A stretch of 64,000 bases of DNA. It comes from Theristus sp. LFF4_11 (taxonomy: Eukaryota > Nematoda > Chromadorea > Monhysterida > Xyalidae). The notes under the pieces were generated by a model, which was not told where the DNA came from, ran no database searches, and worked only from the letters and a program-made list of their open reading frames with translations. Shown here in pieces: positions 23,030 through 38,000 of this stretch. The stretch's first letter is position 1. Each line of letters begins with the position of its first letter. The stretch covers positions 1 to 64,000 of the forward strand of contig JASANC010003237.1 in NCBI GenBank assembly GCA_030248135.1, written 5' to 3'. The position numbers were made by a program, and so were the translations under genes.

Positions 23030-26000
23030 ATGTCCGCTGAAGCTGACAGGAAGCAAGACGAAGAGAGTGGAACCTGCAAAGTGATCCTGGGCGGCGACGA
23101 CTCGTGTGCGTCGTTCGTGAATTATGAAAGTGAGTTTTCGTTTCGGTCTTCGTTTTCTTTGAAATTCTGTTTCACTTTCGTTCAGTTTCGCTTGTTTTGC
23201 TGTGTTTGTCGTCTATGCTCGTGATTCAGGTGTTTCAGAATATCCTAAATTTGAGTCCTGATTCATAAAGTTGTTTTCATCCAGTCCAGCCAGGGCAATT
23301 CCGCTTCCGCTCACTGTAAAGCCTGATTATCTTGCAACAGAATTTCACAAAACTTGCACAGATTCGCCTGACAACAACAATAAGCCAACGGTTGCAAACA
23401 AGGAACGGCGTTCTGCGTTGGCCAAGAACAGCAACAATAGTGCGTCGCAGAAACAAGTGACGTTCAGTTGTGGTGAGCGTGAAAGTGATGACCAAACCAA
23501 TACTGGTCAGTGCTGGTGACTGTGCATTGTTGTGCTCTCTTAAGGCTGATTTAGCAAGTGGTTACAACGATACACTGACTGACTGACTTCATGTTCTTGA
23601 TGGAAATGGCTGAAATTTAGTTCTGGCATCGAAATCCAGGGTTTTCAAGTTTTTGATGTTTTTTGAATGCAGACAGCGGCAGCGAGACACAAAGTCAGAC
23701 GACGTCAAACGATTCAAAAGGAAATCTGGCTGGGGTGCACATCCCACCGATGACGTCGCTTAAACGGTATTTGTTCATTTATTCATTAAAAGGTTTTTAT
23801 TCAGCAGAACCCATTGGATGAAAATGTTTGATCAGTGTATCTAGATAGTTTGAGGTAGTTGTATGAAACAGGTTATGAGGGTGTACATATATTTTCCATA
23901 CTTACTAATTGATTGATTGATTTCTTGAACTTTTTTGCGAACTTGTGTGACGTCGTCTGAGAGTAGTTTTGCGTGTTTTCATTTACTTTATGTACATGTA
24001 TGTAACTTGTATGTATTGCGCGAGTCTCATCTTGAGATGGTCCAAGCGTTCTAAAAAAACGTAGTGCCGTGCATTGTTCAAAGTTCAAAATTATGACTTG
24101 TGGTGAGCGAGCATCCAAGACGCTTCAAAACAACAGAGCAGAAAGAACAGCTATTTAGTTGTGTACTTAACAATGCAACAGCTGTTTACTATGGTGTTAT
24201 CCGGTCGATCGAAGAGCAAACAAACTGGGTGCGCAGTGCACAACGCTTGGTGACTGTCGCTTATCTTTGTTCCTTGCTGCTAGCATTGCTAGAACTGAAC
24301 GACATATTAAGATAGGCTTTTTGAGTCGACCGACCCGGCCTCCACACCTCTAGGCACAATTTCAAAAAAGTTTTCAAATTCAGTCAAATTTAAAACCAAT
24401 CGAGCCGCCTCAATGCCCTGAGTTCGAAAATCATATTTTTATCCTAATCCAAACCTTTTTTATGCTTCAAAATTAAGAAAAACCTAATTGTCGACCCCCT
24501 TGTAGTAAAACTGCTCTAGCTCGCTTCTGCTTGAAGCTATTAACAAAAAACAAACATCAATCGATTCCCCTTGTATTTGCGCACATTTTTCACAATTATA
24601 CTATAGGTTGAAAACGTTTTTTCATGCTCTGTATTTTTAAAAAACTGCAGAGGTTGGTGGTTTTTCACGTTTTTCGGTACTTTAGAAACGTTTGTGGGGT
24701 ATAGTTCCTAAGTTATTCTGAAAGATCTGCGAAAAATGTATATAAATGTAAAATTTCAGCTTTATAAAGCGTCGCCGGGACTCACACGATGCAAAACAAA
24801 ATGGCTTGTCGCATGCGTTTTTGGTCAATATGCCGCATGCAGGGTGTTTCCTCCCACCCCCTAATTTTTTTGGGGCCACCTCAGGCGCTGCAACCGTGAC
24901 TAAAGTTGGGTTTTCGAGTACGCTGAGTTCAAAAATCTTATTTAGAATTTTTCACGACGTTTATACTGTGTTCTAAACGCGTATGCCATGAGGATCAAGA
25001 AGGAAATTTCCTTAAAAATTAAATTTAAATAAAAAGCGCGTCACAAGACACCTGAAATCCTGTTACAAATACAAATCGAGGTCGTTGAGTCCGCATATAA
25101 TGTTTATTTTGCTATACGGATTACTCCGCACCCTAAAAACGGCCTCTATGGGGACAGAAAGGGAAAAATTTGAAAAAATCGGAAACTAATCAAAAAATAT
25201 ATGAAAACTGTGCCGCAAATACAAATCGAGGTTTCTGAGTCCGAATATGATGTTTATTTTGCTATACGGATTACTCCGCACCCTAAAAGCAGCTTCTATG
25301 GGGACAGAAGGGGAAAAAATTAAAAAATTTGAAACTGTGCCGTAAATACAAACCGAAGTCGCTGAGTTCGAATATAATGTTTATTTTACCATATGAGTTA
25401 TTTCGCACCCTAAAAACAGCCTCTATTGGGACGAAAAGGGAAAAATTTAAGAAAAATCGAAACTAGTTAAAAAATTTAAAAACTATGCCACAAACACAAG
25501 CCGAAATCGCTGAGTTCGAATATGATGTTTTTATTTTGCCTTACGGTTTACTACGCACCCTAAAAACAGCTTCTATAGGGACGAAAAGGTAGAAATCTGA
25601 AGAAAATCGGAAACTAGTCAAAAGAATCCGTATAACAAAATATACATCATATTCGGACTCAGCGACATCGATTCAGATTTTTTTGCTAGTTTCCGGATTT
25701 TTTCAACTTTCTCTCTTTTCATCCCTGTAAAAACTATTTTTAGGGTGCGGAGCAATCCGCATGGCAAAATGAACAGCATATTCGGACTGCGCGACCTTGA
25801 TTTCTATTTATGGCACAGTTTTCAGATTTTTTGACTAGTGTCCGATTTTTTCCAGATGTCCCTTTTTTCGTCCCTATAGAGACCGTTTTTAAGGTGCGGG
25901 GTAATCCGTATGGCCAAATAAGCATTATATTTGGACTGAGCGACCTTGATTTCTATTTATGGCACAGTTTTCAGATTTTTGTCTAGTTTCCGATTTTCTC

Positions 26001-29000
26001 CGGATTTCTCCCTTTTCGTCCCTATAAAAACTGTTTTAGGGTGTGTAGTAATCCGTATAGCAAAATAAACATTATATTCGAACTCAGCGACCTCGATTTG
26101 TATTTACGGCTAGTTTCCAGATTTTTTTACTAGTTTCCGATTTTTTTTTTATTTTTTCCCCTTCTGTCCCCATAGAAGCTGCTTTTAGGGTGCGGAGTAT
26201 TCCGTATAGCAATATAAACATTATATTCGGACTCAGAAACCTCGATTTGTATTTACGACACAGTTTTTTTATATTTTTTGACTAGTTTCCGATTTTTTCA
26301 AATTTTTTCCCTTTCCGTCCTCATATAGGCCGTTTTTAGGGTGCGGAGTAATCCGTATAGCAAAATAAACATTATATGCGGACTCAGCGACCTTGATTTG
26401 TATTTGTAACAGGATTTCAGGTGCCTTGTGACGCGCTTTTTATTTAAATTTAGTTTTTAAGGAAATTTCCCTCCTGATCCTCATGGCATACGCGTTTAGG
26501 GCACAGTAAAAACGTCGGACAAAATTCTAAATAAAATTTTTGAACTCAGCGTACCCGAAAACCCATTTTTAGTCACGGTTGCAGCACCTGAGGTGGCCCC
26601 AAAAAATTGGGGGGTCGGAGGAAACACCCTGCATGCGGCATATTGACCAAAAACGCATGCGACATGCCATTTTGTTTTGTATCGTGTGAGTCCCGGCGAC
26701 GCTTTATAAAGCTGAAATTTTACATTTATATACATTTTTTGCAGATCTTTCAGAATTACCTAGAAACAATACCCCACAAACGTTTCTAAAGTACCGAAAA
26801 ACGTAAAAAACCACCAACCTCTGCAGTTTTTTAAAAATACAAAGCATGAAAAACGTTTTCAACCTATAGTATAACAGCGAAAAATGTGCGCGAATACAAG
26901 GGAAATCGATTGGTGTTTGATTTTTGTTAATAGCTTCAAGCAGAAGCGAGCTAGAGCAGTTTTACTACAAGGGGATCGAAAATTAGGTTTTTCCTAATTT
27001 TGAAGCATAAAAAAAATTTGGATTAGGATAAAAATATGATTTTCGAACTCAGGGCATCGAGGCGGTTCGATTGGTCTTAAATTTGACTGAATTTGAAAAC
27101 TTTTTTGAAATTGTGCCTAAGGAGGGTCGGTATTGTGGAAAATCCTATCTTAAATTGTTATCGCGCATGCCTGTATTAATGTGCTCACAGAGAAAACAGT
27201 CTGCGCCACAAAAACGCTGTTTTGCATGTTATATGGTGGTGTATTGACTAATTGACTTTTAGTTAGATTAGAAAATTATCGAATAAGTTTTTTGAATTTT
27301 GAAATTTGAACAGATCGTTGACAGTGACAAAACAACGTCAGCAGCGTTTTCAGTGTCACCATGTCGCAGCCATATTTCCGGCGTTCCTACCAGACGCACT
27401 CACGCAAGGCGTCCTGGCCAGAGCCGGAGCCGCTGCAGTCGCCGTCGTCCGTGGAGGAGTACGTGCAGCGATTCGCGGGCTCGCGCAAACATGTCATCAA
27501 AAAGGTGCCCGTCATTCTTGTTACCAATATGCTGAAGTTATGTTTTGTTTTCTATCATGAAGTTGAACTCAAATGTTCCCGGAAACGAGTCACCACAATC
27601 CAATTAATTGATGAAGCAAAAGTCGCATCATTCAACCAAGGTTTGTGGTGGTTCTCGGCATCCAATACGCAAAAGAGGGTGGCCTCATCAGTGACGTGCC
27701 CAGCTCAGGACAAGTGTGTGTGTTCGTTTTTCGGCAATTTTGCATTTTTTCAGTGCCTAATAGCGAACAACGGCATTGCGGCTGTGAAATGCATGCGCTC
27801 CGTGCGTCGCTGGGCGTACGAAGTGTTCAAAAACGATCGAGCAATAAAATTCGTCGCCATGGTCACGCCGGAGGACTTGAAGGCGAATGCTGGTAGGCGA
27901 AGTTGATATTTGGCATTTTTGCCTTGTGTTTTGCGAACGATTTTGAGAAGGCTGATTTGGGATTGTGGAAATGCCTCTTTTATACGAATCAACGAATTTG
28001 TTTTGTGTGGACTGGACGTTCTCATCTTTTCGGTCCGTTAACATCAATCGACTACACGAGAACAAGAAGGATAGCCTTGTCAGTGGAGCACCGTAATTCT
28101 ACAACGCGTCGTTTCGATTTCGCCTTTCGCCCTTTCGTTTACGTTTCCGACTAATTTAGCTGTTCTTGCAATCAACGTTTATTCAGTTCAATTTAGAAAC
28201 GAATCACCCAACCATCTTATCCAGAACTCTGTCTTGCGTCGACCCAGTGAAACGGTCTGTCTATCAAAACATGCGATCAAGTATCCCTTGCATCCTTCAG
28301 AATACATCCGTATGGCCGATCAGTTCGTGCTGGTGCCCGGCGGCAGCAACAACAACAACTACGCCAATGTCGAGCTGATCCTGGAGATTGCGAAACGCAT
28401 GGAGGTGCAGGCCGTCTGGGCCGGCTGGGGACACGCCTCCGAGAACCCGAAACTACCGGAGTTGCTCAGGAAACACGACATCGTGTTCATTGGTCGGTGG
28501 TTGACGGCGTAGCTGCGATTTTTTGGCATAGGCGTCAAAACGCAAAACTTTTGACTTCAATCCGTAGAGCGTGGGATGTGTATATAACAACGCAAACAAA
28601 GAATTTGATTCAACAAGGACTCATACGTGGCTGTGAATCACAGACAATCAGCTGATTGGCTGCTTTTCAGTTGGACTCACTGATCAGTCGCGCTAAGATC
28701 GATACAACCAATAAGCATGCCAGATTCAAATGGCAGGTGCATGTTGCACAGATTGACGGCACAATCAACAGTGAGTTTTTGCGCGTGCAGGCCCGAGCGA
28801 GAAAGCGATGTGGTCGCTGGGTGACAAGATCGCGAGCACGATCGTGGCACAGACGGCCGGTGTGCCGACGGTCATTTGGACGGGCAGTGGCGTCAAGGTG
28901 CAGTGGAACGAGGAGCTGATGCGACGTTCAAAGACGGTCACTGTGCCGCGGCACGTCTATGACGAGGCAACCGTGCGCACGGTCGAGGAGGGGTTGGAGG

Positions 29001-32000
29001 TGAGCACTGTATTCCGTTGGGGGGGGATACGCCAAGTTAGTCTGCGGCTGGAAAAGTGTTTGTCTTACTCAATTTTTTCTTTTTTTAGTCGGCTACACGG
29101 GTCGGATTTCCTCTGATGATCAAAGCGTCCGAGGGCGGCGGTGGCAAAGGCATCCGCAAGTGCACCACCATTGAGGAGTTCCCACTGCTGTTTCGACAGG
29201 TTGCTAGCTATTCTGGGTTTTCCTTTTCAGATTAGGGATAAACAGCATTGTTGTTTTAGTTGAGTTGAAAGTGCAGTTTACATTTTTCAGACGTTTCACA
29301 TTCCACGAAACTTTGGCGCTTGTTCCCGCCAACATGATTGTAAATTGATTGATTTGCTTCTGTTCATTTTTGTTCAGGTGCAAGCGGAAGTGCCCGGTTC
29401 TCCGATCTTCCTGATGCAGCTGGCGGTGGCCGCTCGTCACCTGGAAGTGCAGGTGCTTGCGGATCGCTATGGAAACGCCATCTCGCTGTTCGGCCGCGAT
29501 TGCTCCATTCAACGGAGACACCAGAAAATTATTGAGGAGGCACCGATCACGATTGCGCCCGATGAGATGACTGATCAAATGGAAAAGGTCGGCGTTGGGG
29601 GGGGGATTTTTGGTGGTACTAGATTCGCAGTATTCATTTTTATTGCTGTTAACTTTGGATTGTCAGTATTGGTTTATTGCTGTTTGGTTTACATTTTTTA
29701 GATTTTTCCGTTGTCTGCTTTTAGGATGCGGTACGCCTTGCGAAAATGGTCGGCTACGTGTCCGCTGGCACCGTGGAGTACCTTTACATACCCGATCGTC
29801 AGGAATACTTTTTCCTCGAGTTGAATCCACGACTTCAGGTGACGGAAACTGGAGAAAATATGTGTGTCGTGTTGAGTGGAATAGATACTGTTGGAAAACT
29901 GAATTGATTTGCAAGATTGTATTTTCATTTAAGCCTGTTTCATTTTTCATTTTCAGGTTGAACATCCCTGCACGGAAATGGTGGCTGACGTTAATCTGCC
30001 GGCCGCTCAGTTGCAGATCGCAATGGGCGTGCCGTTGAATCGCATCAAGGTTGGAAGGGACTCATTCCATACACTCATTTTTTTATATTTGGCCAGACAG
30101 AAAAATCTGTTTTTCAGGATCTTTGAAAAACTCTTATTGATCGTTCAGATACTTGAAGGATTGCTACATGTTTTGTTCAGGACATTCGTCTTCTGTACGG
30201 CCAATCAGCGTGGGGCGCCGACGAAATCAATTTTGAGTCTCCCTCACCGAAACCATCACCGCGTGGTCACGTAATCGCCGCTCGAATCACGTCCGAAAAT
30301 CCGGATGAAGGTGAGACGTGAAAAGGGGAAATTTTTTATGACTTTGAGTTTGTTGCTTTTCCCACCAGCTTCAAAAATATGAATGTACCCAAACTCCTAA
30401 AGGTGGTTTGGTATACGGACACAAGGACAACTGAGTGTCCCTTCGTGGACCAGTGCCCTCGCCATGAAAGGGGGACAGCCTCTAAGCCTCGCGTTGTCAC
30501 GGACAGAGGGGGACTAATGATCCATCTTGAGTCCTTTTTCGATTTCCGTGGCTTTCGGTGGTAATATCGCTGTTTGGTTCCCGATTTTCTCTGATCCTTT
30601 CACATGTTTCCCATAATGCAGGATTCAAGCCGTCCAGCGGTCAAGTGGAAGAGTTGAACTTCCGCAGCAGCAAGAATGTCTGGGGCTACTTCAGCGTCTC
30701 ATCGTCTGGAGGACTGCATGAGTTTGCTGACTCACAGTTCGGCCATTGTTTCAGCTTCGGTGAAACTCGTGCCGACGCCACTGCGTATGTTTCATTATTT
30801 GGTGTTTTTGCAACATGCTGTCGAATTGTGAAGCATGGGCAATCAGGTGATTGGCTGCTTTTCAATTGTGCTCACCGATATGTGCAACCAGCTTGTTGCA
30901 GCCAATCAGCATGCCCGATTCAAGTTGCGAATGTCCAGAATGAATATGTAACAGTTTGATTGCTGTAGCTACAAAAGCCCCAATGTAGAGATTCACAATA
31001 AGTCACTAGTGTTGCGCACTTCGACATATCGTATGTATGCACCTGTGTACCATGTGCAACTATGCTGTGTTACATACAACCGAGTGCACTGTCGACAGAC
31101 CAGGACTTTAGCATGTTTCCGTGTTCCATTCGATGCCGTGGTCATTTATCATAACAAAAAAAATACCTTACAGCTATGAATTTTTATTTTGATCATTTTT
31201 CAGCAACATGGTGCTCGCTCTGAAAGAGTTGTCTATTCGCGGCGATTTCCGTACGACCGTGGAATATCTGATCAGCCTGCAAGAGCACGAGGATTTCGTG
31301 CAAAACGAATTCCACACGGCCTGGTTGGACGAACTGATCGCGGGGCGAATGCGGGCCGAGAAGCCGCCGATTCTCCTTGGTGTGCTCTGTGCGTCCGTGC
31401 TGATCGCAAAGACCACCGTCATCAACGCCTTCCAGGGTTTCCAGAACTGTCTCGAGCGGTATGCTTTGGTTGCTGCTTATAGCTCGGTTGTTTTCTCTTC
31501 GTGAATTTGAAGTTGCTGATGCAATGCCACCGATGGCAGTAATAAAAATCAGTAATAAAAAACATGATACTATTTTTTCGAATAATAGTTTTGCCCATTT
31601 TCAGGGGTCAAGTGCTTCCGGCGAGCACACTGACGGACACCGTGAAGCTGCAGTTGATCCATGAGCTCGTCAAATACAACACCGAGGTGCTTTTGGGAAT
31701 GGCAATGTGTTGCTAACAACGATTTTCTGAGTTCGACTTGTATCCGACGGAATCCTGTCTTTATATTCAGGTGACACACAGCGCGCCGCTGCGTTACTTC
31801 ATCTCGATGAACAACAGTTGCGCGACGGTCGAGTGTCACAATTTGAACGATGGCGCCTGTTTGCTGTCGTATGGCGCCAACAGCTACACCTGTTACATGA
31901 AGGAGGAGGCTGATAAGTTGGTAACATATTGATAACTAGTGGTCTCAGGGTGTCTGTGCGATGTGTACTCACCACTGCCTCAGATACGTGGTCAACATCG

Positions 32001-35000
32001 GCAACAAGACGATCATCTTTGAGAAGGAGAACGACCCCACCGAACTGCGGTCGCCGTCCGCTGGAAAACTCGTCAGCTATTTGGTCGATGACGGCGGTAT
32101 GGGAAACCTATAAATCATGTTTGCTGCTGATGTTTGCTGTTTGCTGTTAGAATCATGTTTTATGTTTGCTTGAACACCATATTTTCAGGTGGTTTACGTT
32201 TCGTTTTTTTCTTATTTTAGCTCATGTAGACGCGAACCAGCCGTACGCTGAGATTGAGGTGATGAAGATGATCATGACACTGACGGCGAGCGAACCGGGA
32301 ATGTTCGTGGTTTTCAGTTTATTTTGAGATTCTCGAATCCAGCAATAGCAGCTTGTCTGTAAAGATTCAACGAATCGAACCACACATTATTTCCAGCGTG
32401 AACTACGTGAAACGTCCGGGTGCGGTGTTGAACTCAGCGTCCGTCATCGCTCGCATCACCCTCGATGATCCCGATAAAGTTCAGAAGGTCAGTCGACGTT
32501 ATTTCCACCTGCCTTTCTTTTCATTCGATTGGTTATGTTTCACGGCTTGTATACAACTTATTAATACTGAAAACATGAAAACACCACTAAGTGTATGCAA
32601 TTTGTGCATTCTAGAATTTTAATCTGGCATGCTGATTCATTACGTCCAGCTGATTCGACCAACCAGTGGGCCAAATTTATTGAAACGCAGCCAATCCGTT
32701 GATTCCTCTGATTCACAGTTCGGTTGTGCCAAAAATTGCCAATAAAACTGTCACTTTTGCACTTGTCAGGCGGTGCAATACGAGGGCACGTTCGTGGAGC
32801 AGCGCGGGCAGGCGACCGCATCGACGGGCGACGGCGGCGACAAACTGCACCAGCGGTTCAAGGGGCTCATGCAGCATTTGAAGGACATCCTCAACGGGTC
32901 AGTGGGAGGTCGGAGCACTGCTGTTGCGAATGGTTGCTCGCAAACGTGTGTCTTGTGGCATGCTTGTACCGTCGGCCACGTTTTGTGTACTTCTTGCACT
33001 TGCTTCTCGTTTTAGTCAACCAATCAAACACTCGTCAGTGTGGTTGGTTGATTAATCAATAACGTTTTTCTAACAAACTCCACTTACTTTTATTCTTGTT
33101 ATTCAGTTATTCACTGCCGGAGCCGCAATTCACGATGGACTTGAAGGCGAGCCTGGATGAGTTGTTCGTGGTGTTGAAGGACCCAAAACTGCCATTGATG
33201 GAGCTACAGGTCAGTCAGTGTTTGTGCATGAAATCATCACATCATTCTTAGTTGAGCTTGTATTGTTTTATTGTTGTTTCTCCTATTCACGAAAAAAATG
33301 AAGGCTGTTCGGTCAAATATTTAGTATGTTCTTTCATTCAGGAAGTTATGTCCGTGCTATCCGGGCGAATTCCGTCGGAGCTGGAAGCAAAGATTCGCGA
33401 GCACATGATCACTTACGCGAACAACATCACGTCCGTTCTGTCAAAGTTTCCATCACAGGTTGGCGTTTGTGGATGTTTTTAGGTTTCAGTGAATGATTTT
33501 GATTGCAACAATTTTGTTCAGGCGATCGCGAGCGCAGTTGATCGGCACACGGCCGCTCTGAACAAGCAGCAACGGGAGCTGTTCTTTATGACAGCCGCCA
33601 GTGTGATGCAGCTGGTGCAGCGGTGGGTGGCACATTGGAGAGAGTCTGCGCAATATTGCTCACAACCAATTGAACGATGATGTCTCTGTTTGTGTGGATA
33701 AAATAGAACCAATGACTGTATCAAACTTTTCTGTCTCTTTAGTTCCATCTTTGGTTTTTTCAGCTATCGAAGTGGGACGCGTGGACACATGAGGATTGTC
33801 ATTGAAGATCTGCTGCGGTGCTATCTGCGATGCGAACAACATTTCCAGGTGGGTTGTATTTCTTTGTTGCTATCAAAAAAATGGAGCGCTAAAAACATTG
33901 ACTCGGTTGTGTGTGGAACGTTTGGTTTTCAGCTTCACCAATATGATAAGAGGGACAGAGCGGACGGGAGGGAAAAGGTTTTTTGCCAGTTGCAACTGTC
34001 ACCTCTGCTTAAGTATCATAATACATAAATAGACTAAAAGCTTCTTATTTTAGCTAATTGTAGTTTAAGGCTTAACTTAAAATGTAAACTAATAATTTTA
34101 AATATTTTTTCCATTTAGCCATCTGCACATCAGCAAAAAGAATGCACTTGTTATCTCACTGATTGAGCACGTCAGCTCGCACGAGCCAGGCTTGATCCCT
34201 GAGCTGAAGGACATTTTGACTGAGTTGACGCAACTCGGCAAAGTGGAACACTCGAGGGTGGCATTGCAAGCGAGACAGGTTTTGTCCGTTTTTTTATTTA
34301 TTTATTTTTTGTTTTAACCGCTTCAGTTTTAAAAACTATTTCTGCAGTAGTAAATGCAGTAGTTAGACTATCTCTTTAAAAAATTAAAAACTGTTTTTAA
34401 CGCTAAGAACACTTAAACAATGGCCGGTTTTGTGTTTCCTCACACGAAAAAGTTGGAAAATGGAAAATAATGGTTTCTCTTTTGTCAAGGCTAACAAGAA
34501 TTTATTTTTTTTGCTATTTGGCAATGTGACCAAAAGGAAACGTGGTTATTATTTATTAATTCTCTAGCAATGGTTTAAAATCAATCAAGTCAGAGCAATT
34601 AGGTGTACTGTATACAGGGTGTTGCATAAATACATAACAATCCGAATTTTCTTCAATATAATATTGTGGATTTATTCAAACGTGTCCGGACTAACGTGAC
34701 GTCATTTTATTTAAAAACGCCCGTTTGTCAAAGTGCAGGCACTAAAATTTCAGTTTGGTGTGACTTATTCGACATTCACCATTTGTTTACGGGAAGAAAT
34801 CGGCAAAACGGATAGTCTGGTTTGCTGTGAACGACAAGCGCATGTTTTGTGGCACATGACGTCATTTCAGTGGGACATGTTTAAAAAAATAGGCCATAAT
34901 TGCATTACAATGAAGTGCAATCAGGCCTGCTGTGCAATATTTGATCGGCTTACAGCACTCAAGAATTTACAGCAAACCACACATAGTCGCATTAACGATG

Positions 35001-38000
35001 ATACATTCAACAATTAAGAACGATATGGAAACAATGATACCAATAGCAAGCACACCGAAAACGCCCAAAAAGTCGACGAGCGTCAGAAAGCGGCCTGCCT
35101 GCTGACGGTCTGCGCCGCCGAGGCCGGCGGTGTGCAGGGACCGGGCGCACTGCACCCTGCTGTACAACTGGTCGTATCGATTTTGAATCACGTTGAACGT
35201 GGTGTGCAAATGTTTGATGCCGATGTTCAAACGCTCCACCACTTCGTCTGGCACCCACGGCGCCAGCGCCAGACCGCAGCCGTGTGTCGCAAAAAAGTTG
35301 TCCAAGTGAACCTGATTTCGAAACAGTTTTTCATGAAGAATAAGAAAGGATCCTAGTGTAAAAGTTAGTTGGTGCTATCTTTTGTGCTCGATTGCAGCTT
35401 GCCAATTCAAAATTCGTCAATCTTGAGCGTCACCTGACGATTGTTGCAGTGCTGCGAACGCCAGTACTCGGCAATCAAGCCATCAATAATGATCACTGCC
35501 CGTGGATCGTGTGCAACGCGGTGAATGCTTCTCGTTAGATTGCTGTCGATATTAATCGGTGTGTCGCGCAATTGGCGTCGAAAATCTTTGTCCTGTTCAG
35601 TGTAGTGGCCGGTCGAGTTTGTATCTTTTATGGCAAGGTACCATGGAGCGCCGGCGTAGTCACCCCAAAGCTGCGCCTTGCCGTCCGCTATTACCTAAGT
35701 CGTTCATTTTGAAACAAGTAAACCATTCAGCAGGATTATAAAAAGTTTTGTTAACACTGAGATGAGTGGTGGACTTCTGGAGGTGGTCAGAAAAATGTCG
35801 CTCACGGGCAGCCTGACTGACGCATAATTTGTAGGGGCGATTGAATAATAACAACCTTGGCATGGAAAACTACCATTTGGAATAAAAAGGTAGCTAATAT
35901 CTTTTATTTTGGTCGCGCTTCTTAATGCGCGCATAGATGGTTAAGCAGTCTCATGCACGACGCGGGAATTCAAAATTGGCAAAGAAATCCGAGTCCCCTA
36001 AATAAGGCCGGGTCGCTTAGGCTATTCTGAATTACCACATGAAGATTGAAACGTTAGTTTCCTTTTACGTCTACAACCGGATTGAGTCGCAGGTCTTAAA
36101 GAAAAGATAATAATATAATGTCATTAAAAATGGACACCTGAACGAGTTCCTTCGTGCTCTTGAATAGAAACTCTTCTTTTTGAATTAGTATGTATGCCAA
36201 AAGTCCGGTGCGATACAGTCCAACAAAGAGCAGTGATGTGAAAGCAACAATAACGATCTGTAGACGATTTGAAATTGTGAAAATTCTCTTGCTTTTCGCG
36301 ATGTGATCTGTCGTTTTCTTGAGAAGTTTGAAGACCACGAAGCAAATAATGATCGTCATCCAAACCTTCGTCGTGTAAACTGTTGTGAAAGTCGTAGCAT
36401 TTTGGAATACGGCATCGGCATCGGTTAGAGGACTGTCAGATGCCAGAGCTTGCCACTGATTGTCGAAAATCAGTCGTTCCGTGAACTTCACTCCAAGCGC
36501 ACGACGCTCGGGCGTATTGTTCCAGCAGTATAGGTCCGTGTCGGCTAATACTGAGCGGTTGGGGCCAACAGAATTAAATGGTGATGCCGTGACATGATAT
36601 GTGTAACCTGTTGCTGGTATCAACTCGTATGGTTGATTAGTGTAGTGTAATAAAATGCTGCAAAGGACCAATCTGAAGAAACCCAATATCAGTCCCTACC
36701 AGCCAACACAATTTTTGCAGAGTATTTCGTTGATACGCAGCTTTTGTGTCAGGATCGATTTGACTTCGATTTTAAATTGATTAGACTCAGATTTCTTTCG
36801 ACTGGTCCCTTAATACTTCCGCAAATACGCCCGGAAATGGACAGTCTGGCGTCTTCTGTAACTTCGTTTTGCTTGCACATGGAAAGGAATACGGAACTTG
36901 TGAAATCGAAGCGATTTTCAGCGAATACATTTTTTAATCTTTGAAGTATGGATGCGTCGTTGACCCGGAACGAAAAGCTAACGGATACAATGGTTACAAA
37001 ATTAAAAAAGTAACTTTCAATTAAATAAACCGTCGCGGCTTGCAATTCACATGTGTAAATGTAATTTTAGATGCGTTACCATGCTATGTTAATACTCAAT
37101 TTCCGTTACGCTTCGGAAATATTCCCGTTCGGCTTCGCAAATGCGTCGGTGCAGTATGTAAACAAACAATAATTAGCTGTGTCAATAGTCCTGAATTTAT
37201 CTGTTCATTGGACTACTAAGTGAACACAAACGCTTTAAGCACAAATGAACAGAAGCTGAATGTAAAAGTCATTGCAAAGGAAAGCCACGTCGCTATACAA
37301 CCCACACATAATGGACACTTTAGTTAATGTTTTCTGGCTTTCACCAATAAGAACCAACCAGCGTTCCTGCTAGCAGATGCGAGACTCGACTACCAGAACA
37401 GCAATGCTGAATAGCATTCCAATGAAAAGAATGCCGAAAACACCAATCAGATCGGTGATTGTTAGAAAACGTTGCTCCTCTTGTCCGAGTCGACGGATGC
37501 TGCCAGTCTGTTCGTTGTATTGGTGAGCGTACAGTGTCTGATAACGTCTTCGGACAGCGTTGAACATTGATGACAAATGTTTGATGGCAGCATTTATTCG
37601 ATTAATTACATGGTCAGGCACCCACGGTGCCAGTGCCATACCGCAACGCATCACAAAGAAGTTGTCTAGTATCACCTAAAGAGAACGTATTGTTACGCTC
37701 GAAAGTTTTTCAACGTGGCTCTTGCCAAAGTGACCTCCAGTTTGAAAACAGGACATGCAAGCAAAAGTCCGTACCTTTCTCGTTTCTGAGTACTTTGATC
37801 TCCAGTAGTCACACGCCAGTTGTTCAAGTATGAATACCGCACCGTTGTTAACGTCTCGTAATTGTAAATCGAACGCATTTTGGACGTCGACTTTTCGACT
37901 GTTGAGTGCTTGGTCAAATTGTCGTTCGACTTGATTGAAATCAAAACCGTCCAGTCCTTTATCTCTTAGCTTTATCAACCAGTTGTTCTCGGCGTAATCG

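Noticed and set aside
27541..27720. Open segment in ACC intron 4 that looks like an extra exon
   Set aside because: The join from exon 4 directly to 27754 gives an unbroken match to the conserved [13 protein letters not shown] region. The extra segment has no family support and mixed frames.
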